Part shown: positions 53,380 to 62,767 of the stretch, one piece after another | How positions within the stretch are numbered: position 1 is the first letter of the stretch | Layout of the letters: each line of letters begins with the position of its first letter | Assembly (NCBI GenBank): GCA_963724285.1 | Contig: CAVRUD010000030.1 | Span: 434,001-498,000, forward strand | Length of the DNA: 64,000 nt | Origin: CAVRUD01 sp963724285 | Lineage (GTDB): Bacteria > Chloroflexota > Chloroflexia > Thermomicrobiales > UBA6265 | Direction of reading: 5' to 3' | Notes under the pieces: model-generated | Told to the model about the DNA's origin: nothing | Seen by the model: the letters and a program-made list of their open reading frames with translations, nothing else | Databases searched by the model: none | Translations under genes and position numbers: made by a program

Positions 53380-54408
53380 CTAGAAGGCGATGGTCCAGCC
53401 TTCGCGCGCCGCCTGCTGCCGGGTGTATGAGACGCCATGCACCTTCAAGCCGGGCGGGTTCAGCAGGGTGATGATCCCACCCTGGTTGCCCAGTTGCACC
53501 GGTGGGGTCACGCGCACGACCATCGTCGCGCCGGCCGCGATCGTGCCGGAGAGGCGCTGCTTGTTCTTGAGCCGGTCCGCGATGGTCCAGCCGGTCAGAT
53601 CGATCGCGGAGGCTGAGGTGTTGAGCAGGGTGACCGTCTCGGGCTCCGGCGCCGGGCCGGTTGGGTTGACCAGAGCGGCCACGATGCGGACGATGAGGTC
53701 CGGCTCGTTCGGCCCGATCCCACCGGGTTCTGGGAGATCCGGTCTAGTGGGCGTTGTCGGCTCGATCCGGGTGCCGGTGCCCTCCTGGGTGTGCCAGGCC
53801 TGCGACTGGAACTTGAGGAAGACGCCGACCCAGCGCTGCTCGCTGGGGAAGTGCAGGAGCAGGGCACCATCCTGCCAGACCCCATTTTGCCAGGCGAAGT
53901 CGGGGTGATTGCCCTGGTTCATGTGGATATCGTGGATACCGTTGCCGGGTTTGAAGCCGAAGATCTTGTCCTTCTGGGCCTCGGGTCCCCAGCGCTCGCC
54001 GAAGGCATAGACGAGTGCCTCCTCATCGGCCATCGCTGACTGGACGTGCTTGTCCAACTCCTCGTTCAGGTCGTTGTTGAGTCCGGGAATATCGAAGGCA
54101 AGGGGGCGCATGCGGGTGCGGTCGAAGAGGTTGCCGCGGATGAAATCCAGCGCCACGCCACTAGGCTCGTTGTCGAGGGGCGTGAAGCCAAGCGCCAGGT
54201 CCGGCAGGAGGGCGGTGACAGGGTGCACGAAGGCGGGATCGACGAGGTACTCCAACTCGGAAGGGGCGAGTTTCGATTTCACGTTGACGGCGATGCGATA
54301 GTCGGTGTCGTCGTCGATGATGTGGACCTGGTAGTGGGGGTTGTTCGCCTGGGCCAATCGCCGCTGGATGGCTCGCCCTTTGAGTACGCCGTATCTGGTG
54401 AGCGGCAT
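53380..54408 (-). CDS. DUF2278 (YukJ-like) protein with lamin-tail domain
   Basis: A 342-residue protein. Residues 1-220 match DUF2278: YGVLKGRAIQRR, PHYQVHIIDDDTDYRIAVNV, LDFIRGNLFDRTRMRPL, VYAFGERWGPE, FGFKPGNGIHDIHMNQGN and QDGALLLHFPSEQRWV. Residues about 235-342 form a lamin-tail/LTD Ig-like domain (TVTLLNTSASAIDLTGWTIAD, GNQGGIITLLNPPGLKV). LTD domains bind nucleic acid or surfaces. ATG at 54408. First gene of the three-gene operon, 75 bp before the metallopeptidase gene. DUF2278 has no known function. Confidence 0.88.
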   Translation of the reverse strand: MPLTRYGVLKGRAIQRRLAQANNPHYQVHIIDDDTDYRIAVNVKSKLAPSELEYLVDPAFVHPVTALLPDLALGFTPLDNEPSGVALDFIRGNLFDRTRMRPLAFDIPGLNNDLNEELDKHVQSAMADEEALVYAFGERWGPEAQKDKIFGFKPGNGIHDIHMNQGNHPDFAWQNGVWQDGALLLHFPSEQRWVGVFLKFQSQAWHTQEGTGTRIEPTTPTRPDLPEPGGIGPNEPDLIVRIVAALVNPTGPAPEPETVTLLNTSASAIDLTGWTIADRLKNKQRLSGTIAAGATMVVRVTPPVQLGNQGGIITLLNPPGLKVHGVSYTRQQAAREGWTIAF

Positions 54409-54756
54409 TGCATGAACCTTTCTCAAGCATCTTCGCGTGAAGATGCCCAAGGGTCGATCGCGGGCAGGTGCGCAGCCAGCGGAAACGGAGCAGGAACGTT
54501 TGCGGGACGAGGGAGCGGCCTGGCTCCATCGGCTGGCTCGACGACGGATGGGGCGGGACTTGCCGCCGCCTGGCGGCGACTCGAACCCATGACCGGGTGG
54601 CGCGCGTGACGATACTCAGCACACTAGCATGGCGGTCAAACAATAGATATTCGTAGTTCTACGGATCCAGGGTGATCGAGACGCTTAACAGAGATCAGAA
54701 GCCACACATGTTCGCTTGATTAACCGAACTCGCCTCGATCGAGCGAATGGGATCTG

Positions 54757-54880
54757 CGTTGCTGGTGCGTGCCAGGCCGGGCCTCGCGGCGGCCGACTTC
54801 GATGCGGGGATTGCACTCCGAGCCGCGACTCTGCGCGCGACCTACCACCGCGGTGATCGTGCTCGCGGATCATGCGAACG
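54757..54880 (+). pseudogene. Decayed VapC (PIN toxin) remnant
   Basis: LLVRARPGLAAADFDAGI then RAATLRATY matches residues 78-105 of the toxin at 38281-38733. The sequence then jumps, by a deletion of about 105 bp, to VIVLADHAN, the C-terminal end of the same protein. At the DNA level the two copies are also similar (CTGCGCGCGACCTA, ATCGTGCTCGCGGATCAT). No antitoxin and no N-terminus are present. Confidence 0.75.
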
Positions 54881-55061
54881 TGCAGTCTCAGAGCCGCCTT
54901 GCCTCCGGAGCAAGCGACCACCGGTTCAGGCCCTGCCAGGCGTTCCCAGTAAGAACTTCTATCACAACCCCACGGCGGCGGACGTCAGGTTTCAACCTGG
55001 CGCTGAACCGACGAAGCCCTCCGGGACTCCGGGACTGGGCCGAACGGCGCGGCGCCCGACG

Positions 55062-55085
55062 GTCTTGATAGGCGCTCTAAATAGC
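55062..55085. repeat. Solitary IS5-family terminal repeat
   Basis: GACGGTCTTGATAGGCGCTC and the following TAA match the inverse complement of the left end of the IS5 element at 18817-18836 (CGGTTTTGATAGACGCTC, then TAAG), with few mismatches. No transposase lies next to it, so it is a remnant of an IS excision or deletion. It is about 35 bp from the dehydrogenase fragment at 55119. Confidence 0.65.
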
Positions 55086-55118
55086 ACGGTCGCGAATAGG
55101 TGGTTTCGATATCACCTA

Positions 55119-55290
55119 GGCGTGACCCGGGGCCATTGGGGTGGCCGCCAGCGTTTGCAGCATCGCGTCCGTCGTCGCGCTGAGCTCGTCGGGATCGCAG
55201 AACGCGGCGATGTCGTTGGCAGCGAGGTGGCATCGTGCCGGCGGATGCTCATCCTTCAGGGCGGCAAGGTTTTCAATGGATTGGGATGTT
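55119..55290 (-). pseudogene. Internal fragment of a malate/L-lactate dehydrogenase paralogue
   Basis: Minus-strand translation LAALKDEHPPARCHLAAND and IAAFCDPDELSATTDAMLQT ... TPMAPGHA. The intact gene at 62768-63875 has KDQHPFARHHFAAYNIAAFC and PDEFKETMDAMLQTLAATPP. The fragment ends after PGH, where the fragment at 44214-44338 takes up. Its N-terminal 185 residues are missing; instead the alditol-oxidase-like gene lies upstream. Confidence 0.75.
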
Positions 55291-55321
55291 TTCGACGAGG
55301 GTCGCCGCGGCGCCGGCAGCC

Positions 55322-56597
55322 TCAACCGAACACGTGGCGGTCGAGGTAGGCGCTGCGGAACGCCCCGCGGGGGTCGAGGCGCTCCGCCAGGCGGCGGAAG
55401 TCGGGCAGGCGTGCGTAGCGCGGCTCGAGGGTTTGGGCGGTGGCGGTGAAGAGCTTGCCCCAGTGAGGGCGGGCTTCGAAGGGCGCGAGGGCGGCCTCGA
55501 TCGATGGGATGATGCCGCTTACCGCGGCCACGTCGAGCACCCATGAAAAGTGGAAGCAGACGATGTCGGTGCCGTAGGCCGTGCTCAGCCAGAGGTCGTC
55601 TGCGGCGACCGTGCGGATCTCCGAGATCATCAGGTGCGGGCGGAACGTCGGGGCAAGGTCGCGCACGGCACGCAGGGCCTCGACCGCCTTTCGACGAGGC
55701 ACCATCCACTCGGATTGGAGTTCGGCGCCGCTCGCCGGCACTCCGTCCAGGCGGAAGTGGGGGAGGCGATCGAGCCATGGCCCCGGCACGCCGAGCTGGT
55801 CGGTGAGGCTCTCGGTCGTGAGATCCGGCACGGGATGGACGGCCCGGATGGCTGACGCGGGCGCCCAGGAATTGTTCCCGGGGCGGCAGGGGATCGTCGG
55901 GATCCACGCGCGTCTTGAGCCAGACCTGACCGACGTCGTCGCCGTAGTCGAGGAACAGACTCACGCTGTCCGCGCTCGCCATGACCTCATTGAATTGGTC
56001 CAACAGCACCTCCCAGGCAAGGTGCTCGAATATCTCCTGCCGCATGAGGTAGCTGGGCTGGACGTCAAGCGTCAGCCGGGTCACCACCCCCAGCGCCCCG
56101 AGGTTCACGACCATCCCGGCGAAGTCGTCGTCCTTGCGCGAGACGTTCACGATGTCGCCGTCGCTGGTCACCAACTCGAGCGCGGTTACGGCCGTGGCGA
56201 GGTTGCCGTTGGCGTCGCCGGAGCCGTGGGTGGCCGTCGCGACCGCCCCACCGACGGAAATGTGGGGCAGGGAGGCCATGTTGTGAAGGGCCAACCCTTC
56301 GCGCTCGAGCGCACGGGCAAGATCGCCGTAGCGAATGCCGGCGTTCACCGTGACAGTCTGAGCGCTGCGGTCGATGGCGACGCTCTGGTCGATCGCCTCC
56401 AACGTGACCAGCTCGGCGGAGTCGGCGATGTCGTTGAAGCAGTGGCGCGTACCGAGCGCGTGGATCTTTGGGGCGCGGGCCACGATCGCCCGCAACTCGT
56501 CGACCGAGGACGGTCGATGGAGCTGCGTCGCCCGGTAGGGATGGTTGCCTGCCCAGTTCGCCAAACGCGTCGGTTCGTTGCCGCGAGCGGTCGTCAT
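55322..56597 (-). CDS. Alditol/xylitol oxidase-like flavoenzyme, frameshifted
   Basis: A 425-residue FAD-linked oxidase of the VAO/PCMH family. N-terminal LANWAGNHPYRATQLHRPSS, the FAD segment IHALGTRHCFNDIADSAEL (His 52 is placed where AldO binds FAD covalently, GSRHSF in AldO), then LHNMASLPHISVGGAVATAT. C-terminal frame: VPGPWLDRLPHFRLDG, SGAELQSEWMVPR, SEIRTVAADDLWLSTAYG and RPHWGKLFTATAQ, the substrate domain of alditol oxidases. Frames break near 55835-55870 (REQFLGAR | TTESLTD). AldO oxidises sugar alcohols to aldoses with release of H2O2. Specificity not proven. Confidence 0.85.
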
Positions 56598-56878
56598 CGA
56601 TCAGCCCCACGCGGGCCACCGCCCGCCCCAAAGGCCCCGGTCGTGGGGCGGCCAGAGAGATGGTCGCCACCGGCCGCAGCGCAGGCCACCGAGAGACCCG
56701 AAGTCATCGACCAACGCCAGAGGCCACGGCGATAGAGGCCGTACGGATCGAACGGATCCCATGTTCGATCTTGTCCTGGACAATTCGTGCGCCCAATCGG
56801 GTACTCAGAGGCGCAAAACGGCGATAGGTGATCCGGACGGCATTCGAACCGATGGCTGGAGGATGGTACGCTGTGGGG

Positions 56879-57881
56879 ATGGGACGATCACCTGACGCCA
56901 CACTTGATCCGCCGACGCAGACCGCCATCGCCGATGCGTACGGTCTGGGCGAACCCGTGGATGCGGTCTTTGTCGCCCGTGGGGCGATGGGCGCCGTCAA
57001 CCGCATGAGTCACCACGCTGCACGGCGTGCTGCGCTCTTGGACCGTCAAGCGGTCGTACTGGAACCAGTACACGGAGCATGACATCGCCACGCAGGTGGA
57101 CTTCACCAGGCAGTGCGAATCGGTCGGGGTTCCCGCGCCGCGCTCGATCCAACGGGTCGACGGCGGGGGCTACATGCTGACGGTGGATGACCACGCCGAA
57201 GGCGGCACCCAGTACCGGGTGCTCGAATGGGTCGAGGGCGACGTCGGGCGCGCGGACGATCCACGGACGATCCCTCCGATCGCCGAGTGGATGGCGCGCA
57301 TCCACACCCTTGCGGTCGATCCCGCCGGATACCCCATCGATGAGTGGTACGTCCGGGTGACGTATGACTGGGACGACCTGGCTGAACGGCTCGCACAGCG
57401 GGCCCCAGACATTGCCGAACTCGTGCGAACACACCGCGCGGATCTGCGGGAACTCGCCGATCTGGTCAATGCGACCCAGGAGCCGGGCGCGGTGTGGTGT
57501 CATCGCGACATCGGGGCCAGCAACCTCGTGTGGGGAGATCGCGGGCCGCAGTTGATCGACTGGGAGAATGCAGGGCCGCTCGTGCCGCACCAGGAGTTGG
57601 GGTGTCGGGTGCGGTCGTTGGGGCCGCTCGGGAAATCCGCATACCAGACCTACCGGCAGGCCGGCGGCCCAGCGGAGATCACCGACATCTCCCACCTCGC
57701 AACCTCTGTCGCGGTCCACCTCAACTACGTGGGTGCCCAGGCGGAGCTCCTCCTCGATGACGAACACCCCGAGCAGCACGAGTTTGCCCGGGCGCAGGTC
57801 GCCAACGCGGCGCGGAGTGTCCCGAGTCTGCACAGCCTTGGACCAGTGGATCAAGGAATTGAGGGCGTGAGCGACCCGTAG
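56879..57881 (+). CDS. Aminoglycoside phosphotransferase-fold kinase, frameshifted
   Basis: A protein of about 334 residues. The N-terminal frame MGRSPDATLDPPTQTAIADA ... GAMGAVNRM is joined, by an indel near 57002-57020, to LRSWTVKRSYWNQYTE. The second frame has VWCHRDIGASNLVWGDRGP (Brenner motif HRDxxxxN) and QLIDWENAGPL (metal-binding Asp). It resembles APH/HMRP kinases. The ATG at 56879 is chosen from the frame start; no clear ribosome site. Distinct from the relative at 29210-30100. Substrate unknown. Confidence 0.78.
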
Positions 57882-57897
57882 GACTCCCAGTGCAAGG

Positions 57898-57928
57898 CGA
57901 CGGGCCGGGGATGTTCCCCGGCCCGTCG
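57898..57928. terminator. Bidirectional terminator between two convergent genes
   Basis: A perfect 13-bp stem CGACGGGCCGGGG / CCCCGGCCCGTCG with loop ATGTT. It lies 17 bp after the kinase-like gene stop and 26 bp after the minus-strand Tat-protein stop. Confidence 0.85.
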
Positions 57929-57953
57929 TGGTGTGTGTCGCTCGCGTCGCTCG

Positions 57954-58513
57954 TTACGGCGCCGGGGTGGCGGGCGGCGGTGGTGTCCATGCCGGGAATC
58001 CGGCCAGCGGTTGCCCGACGGCGTCCTGCGGTTCGATCCGGATCCGCGTGTAGAGGGCCGTGCCCTGCGCCGCGTGAGCTCGTCCATCGTCGTCCCATCG
58101 GCGGCAAGGATCGTGGAGGAGTAGGAGGCGGTCGCGGTCGCGCCCCCCGCGTCGACCACGAGGGAGCCGCGGACGAGGAAGTAGCCGCCCACCTCCGCGA
58201 TGGTCCCGGTCAGGGTGATGTTGGCCGTGTCCGGGCCGGTGGGCTCCCAGACCCCGGCTCCGCCGACCGTCGGGTCGATGACCCCGCCGTCGGCCGTGAT
58301 GACGTTGTAGGTCGGGATCTCGGTCGGGTCGTCGGGGTTGCGGTCGACGATCCAGGAGCCGACGAGCGGATGGCCGGCCATGGGGAAGGGCGTGGCCTCC
58401 TGGGCGGAGGCAGGGCGGGTCGTGGCGGCGAGGGCGACGCCGAGCCCGCTGGCGCCGAGGCCGGCGAGGGCGGAGCGGCGGGAGACGGACGCGGTGATTC
58501 GGGGAGTGGTCAT
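57954..58513 (-). CDS. Tat-exported protein, frameshifted at the C-terminus
   Basis: A 186-residue protein. N-terminal ITASVSRRSALAGLGASGLG is a Tat signal, cleaved near PASAQEAT. The mature part is a small beta-barrel-like domain: PLVGSWIVDRNPDDP, GVIDPTVGGAGVWEPTG, ITLTGTIAEVGGYFLVRG, TASYSSTILAAD. An indel near 58065-58080 changes the frame before the end, where GTALYTRIRIEPQDAVGQPL and a Pro-rich tail to TAA at 57954 fit better than the original frame. Function unknown. Confidence 0.75.
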
Positions 58514-58610
58514 CTGGTGGCTCCTGTTCTAACAGTTACGGGTAGAGCGTGGCGGGGGTTATGCGGCGATCAGCGGCGCAGCCCCTCGCCCGGGGAAGAA
58601 CCGAACCGAT

Positions 58611-59156
58611 CTAATAGGGCGTGCCGCGCGGCCATTGGCTGGGCGCCGCGTCGGCCGGGGCGGAGGCGAGTTGCCGGAGGATCTCCGCCGTCGAGAAGTC
58701 GAGCCGCAGCGCCGTGATCCGGCCGTCGGCGAACTCGTAGAACGCGGTGTAGGGTACGCTCATGGTCCGGCCGGTCGCGGCCAGGCCGGCGAACGCGCCG
58801 ATCTGGGTGCCGCCGAACTGTCCGGTCGTCGCGGCCTCACCCTGGCCGACGACGCTGGCGGTGATCGTCATCCGGCCGGCGAAGGCGCCGTGATACAGCT
58901 CCGCGATCGCCCGGCCGACGGCGGCCTGGCTCCGGACCTGCTGGCCCGAATCCCCGAAGGTGAGGACTGCGTCGGAGGCGAACATCTCGGCGAACGGCGT
59001 GCCCGTATCGAGCGCCGCGGTGTAGGCCGCCAGTGCCCCTGTCGTCGTCGCCGCCGACATCGGTGCCGCGGCGGCGACGCCGCCGCGGCCGATGCCCAGT
59101 GCCAGGAAGCTCATCACCGTGATGAGTGCGAAGGTCCCGATCCGTCGTGCAGGCAT
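58611..59156 (-). CDS. Exported SnoaL/NTF2-like protein
   Basis: A 181-residue protein with signal peptide (RIGTFALITVMSFLALGIGR, cleavage after about residue 31) and a SnoaL-like domain: LAAYTAALDTGTPFAEMFASDAVL at the start, GRTMSVPYTAFYEFADGRITALRLDFS at the end. SnoaL-like exported proteins have no catalytic residue in common; binding or hydrolase roles are possible. Co-directional with the Tat protein (57954-58513) and the small protein at 59216; they may be one transcription unit. Confidence 0.78.
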   Translation of the reverse strand: MPARRIGTFALITVMSFLALGIGRGGVAAAAPMSAATTTGALAAYTAALDTGTPFAEMFASDAVLTFGDSGQQVRSQAAVGRAIAELYHGAFAGRMTITASVVGQGEAATTGQFGGTQIGAFAGLAATGRTMSVPYTAFYEFADGRITALRLDFSTAEILRQLASAPADAAPSQWPRGTPY

Positions 59157-59215
59157 GATGATCTCCAGTCATTCGAGGAACGCCGAACGCATCCGACCGT
59201 TCCGCGGTCTCGACA

Positions 59216-59524
59216 TTAGGTGGCGACGGGCCGCGGGATCCCGGTGATTTGGCTGAGCTCCTCCAGCACGCTGTAGTGCTGGATGCGGAACTCGCCGAAG
59301 GCGGGGTTCGCGGTTATCCCCGCGACCATCGTGCTGTTGAGGTAGGACTCGGCCACAGCGCGACCGGTGAAAAGGTGGAACCCGCCAAGCGTCGCGCCGT
59401 CCCGGAGCCACGTCTTCGTCACCAAGCCGGGGACGGTTGCGAGGGCGTACGCGTAATCGGTGAACGGGCCGACTAGCGAGTCGAAATCGGCTGTCGATTG
59501 GAAGGTAATCAGGACCGCATGCAT
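59216..59524 (-). CDS. Small dimeric alpha/beta-barrel (YdhR-like) protein
   Basis: A 102-residue protein: MHAVLITFQSTADFDSLVG, YALATVPGLVTKTWLRDGATLGGFHLFTGRAVAESYL, and FGEFRIQHYSVLEELSQI. The strand-helix pattern and GGFHLF resemble YdhR-type or antibiotic-monooxygenase-like ferredoxin-fold proteins. Start 59524 is chosen because GGAGGAGG lies at correct spacing for it; ATG 59530 would be too close. Function unknown. Confidence 0.72.
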   Translation of the reverse strand: MHAVLITFQSTADFDSLVGPFTDYAYALATVPGLVTKTWLRDGATLGGFHLFTGRAVAESYLNSTMVAGITANPAFGEFRIQHYSVLEELSQITGIPRPVAT

Positions 59525-59699
59525 TGGCATCCTCCTCCGTGTCAGGTCCCGTGCCGCTCGCTGAGGCTCTGGTCCGACTCTACGCCGATGAGCGTGCGGG
59601 CACATCAGAGGAAGTACGCAATCGGTCGACGGCTACGATGGGCCGCCCACATGGACCATTAAGTAGAAGTACGGGAGCCGAATCCGTGCGTCAGGGGTC

Positions 59700-62677
59700 T
59701 CACCGGACATTGTGATCGAGGGCGAACCGGATGGCGGAGCCGCGCGAGGTGACGCCGAGCTTGCTGTAGATCGAGGTCAGGTGGGAATTGACCGTTCGCG
59801 GGCTGAGCGACAGACTGGTCGGCGACCTGACTGTTGCTCAAGCCCCGCGCCACCAGTCGCAGCACCTCGATCTCGCGGGCGGAGAGGCCGGCCAGTCCGG
59901 TCGACGGGATGGCGACCGCGGCGGCCGCGTCGAGGATCGACGCGAGCGCGTCGGCGCGCGTGAGCGCGGGGCGAGCGTCCAGATCGGTGAAGCGGGCACG
60001 CGCCTCTGTCAGCGGCGGTCGCGCGGCGTCGCATTCCCCTATGGCCGTGCGCAGCGCCGCTATCCCCAGCAGGGTCAGTGCCCGTTCGTAGGGGGCGGCG
60101 CAGGCGTCGGCGAGCGCCAGCGATTGGGCGAGGTGGCGTTCGGCTTCGGCGTACTGGCCGGCTGTCGTGTCGAGTTCGCCGAGGAAGCGGTGGGCGGCGA
60201 GGAGGACAAGGGGCTGGCGCGGTGTCGTCGCGCCCGCCAGGGACTGCTCGGCGCGCCGCCGCGCCGCCTCCGGGTTGCCAGCGGCCCGGTGATACGCCGC
60301 CCAGGCAAGGTGACCCTCGGCGAGGCCGAGCACGGCGCCGCTCCATGCGAGCCAGCGGTCGTGCGCCTCGAGCCACTGGGATGTGGCCTCCAGATCGTTG
60401 GCATCGAGTGACAGGTAGGATGCCAGGCGCTGCAATTGTGTCCCCGCGAGAAACCGCCGGGACACCTCCGGGGGAGTCCCCGGACCGTGCGGCAACTCTT
60501 CCCGCACGAGTCGCCACGCCAGCGGCACGTCGCCTTGGGCCCGTGCGAGTGTCGCGACGGCGGGGTTCTGGGCGACGTCGAGGGGGCGGAACAATTCCGG
60601 GAACGACACCACCTCGCGAATGTCCGCCCACCGCCCTTCGATGAACCACAGGGCAAGGCTTGCGGGCTCGTCTTCCTCCCGCCAAACGCCGCGCGCGGCG
60701 CGGCGCGCCGCGTCCACCTCCGCCGCCAGACGCGCGCGTTCGGCGAGGCGGTCGGTCTCATAGGGTAGGACGGCGATGGACAGGTCCACGTACAACTGCT
60801 GATGCAGCGCCGCGTGGTGACCGATGGCGCGGAGCGAGGTTTGCGAACGGCGCCAGTAGCGCCGAGCTTCTCGTGGCCGTCCCTCCGCGGCGTTCACGTA
60901 CCCGAGCGCATGATAGGCATCGTAGTACGACGCCGACGATGCGCCTGGGGATCCATCGCTGTCTGGCTCCAAGGCCAGGACGGCCTCCGCCGCCTGTCGC
61001 GCTTCCGCATACCGCCCCAAGATGGCGAGCCACTGGGCGAGAATGGCTTGGGGAACGGCATTATCGGCCAGGGCGCCGGTCGTCCCGTCGGCCAGCAGGC
61101 GGGCAAAACGTTCGCGATCAGTGGGGGAGAGGGCGTGCAAGCGCCGCGACGCCCTCCGCCATCTGGAGGACGCCGCCGCTGAGGTCCCCGGACCAGCACT
61201 GCAGGTGACCCGCGTAACACGTCGTCGCCGCGACAAGGAGGGCGTCACCCGTGTCCGCGCTCAAGTGACGGGCGTCCTCCAGCGCAGCCACCGCCCGCGG
61301 CGGGTCGGTGTAGCGCAGGAGCAGACCGAGCCGGAGATGCAGCCATGCCCGTTGCCTCCGATCGGCGTTCTGGGCGTCCAGCAGCGCCAACCCCGCCGCG
61401 AAGCGTTCGATCGCGGTCGCCCAGGCATAGGCGCGCTGCGCCCGCTCGCCCGCCCGGATCAGCCAGTCAGCGGCGCGCCCATCGTCCGCCAGGCGGAAGT
61501 GGGACGCGACGGCATCCGGATCGGGCGCCGGGGAGGACACGAGCACCTCGCCGATGCGCCGGTGCCAGATCTGCCGCCGAGGTAGGGGCACGCCCTCGTA
61601 GAGCGCCTCGCGGATCAGCGCATGGGCAAACCGCACCCCCAGACCGTCGGCAGTCTCCACGAGCACGTGAGCCGCCACTGCCCGCTCGACGACATCCGCC
61701 AGCATCTCATCGGATCTGTCGCCCACCGCGCGCCATACCCCCAGCGGCGCCTGGTGGCCAATCGTCGCGGCCAGACCCAACAGGCGATACGCGACCTCCC
61801 CTAGCCGCGCCAGCCGTCCGTCGATCACCTGCCGCAGGAACGCGGGTACGCGCACCGCGGACAGGTCGCCCAGCCGCCAAACCGCGCTGTCATCGCCGGC
61901 GGTCGCCGGATGCAGCACCCCTTCCTCCTCCAGCGCGCGAAGCAACTCGCCCGCGAAGAGGGGGTTGCCGCCCGCCCGCCCATGCAGGTAGGTCACCAAC
62001 CGGGCCTCGTCCCACGCGGCGAGCGCGTGGCGGGACCGCACGAGTTCGCGGAGGTCGTCGTCGCTGAGCGGGTGCAGATCGAGCCGAACGGCGGATGCCT
62101 CACGCACCAGGGTCGGCAAGAGCGCGTAGAGCGGGTGCTGGCGGTGAAGCTCCTCGGCTCGATAGGTGGCTAACAGGAGCACTGCGGTCCCCGCCAGCTC
62201 GCGGGCAAGGAAGCGCAGCAGATCGAGGCTGGCTGGGTCGGCCCAGTGCAGATCCTCGATGACGAGCACGACTGGCCGCACCGCCGCCGCCGCGAGCAGG
62301 AAATCCCGCACGGCGTCGAAGCGCGCCGTCCGCGGTTCGGGCATCCCAGCCGGGGTGACCGCTCCGAGCAGCGCGGGACGTGGGGGGAGTTCGGGCAGTG
62401 GAGGGCAGCGGTCAAGCAGTTCGGTCCAGGGGCCGTAGGGCGGCGTCTCGATCAGGTCGTAGCAGTGCCCGACCAGGACGAGCGCGCCCCGCGCCGCCGC
62501 ATCCGATGCCAGCGCCTCGGCCAGCGCCGATTTGCCGATCCCCGCCTCGCCGCCAATCAGCACGAAACTGCCGCGGCCAGCCAGTGCTCCGACGAGGTGC
62601 TCTCGCAGGAACGTATGCTCCCGTGCCCGCCCAACCAGAAAAGGGCGACCCCCAGAAGCGAATTCGGGATCTGCCAT
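59700..62677 (-). CDS. MalT-like ATPase regulator with LuxR HTH, frameshifted
   Basis: A protein of about 992 residues. The first frame, from 62677, has FLVGRAREHTFLREHL, Walker A GGEAGIGKSALAE and Walker B VVLVIEDLHWADPASLDLL, then sensor and winged-helix segments. It breaks near 61130-61145, then continues in another frame (LHALSPTDRERFARLLADG) through a TPR region. The LuxR HTH begins at LSAREIEVLRLVARGLSNSQV; a second indel near 59815-59825 moves it to a third frame, SLSPRTVNSHLTSIYSKLGV ... to TGA at 59700. Cytoplasmic signal-integrating activator of the MalT/LAL type; effector unknown. Downstream of and co-directional with the dehydrogenase. Confidence 0.85.
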
Positions 62678-62767
62678 CTCATACCGTCCGAGCGGATCGC
62701 TTGGCGTCTTAAGGGTTCCAATGTACCAGAGGGAATCGGGCGTACCCAGGGAAATGCATGGTCGCGA

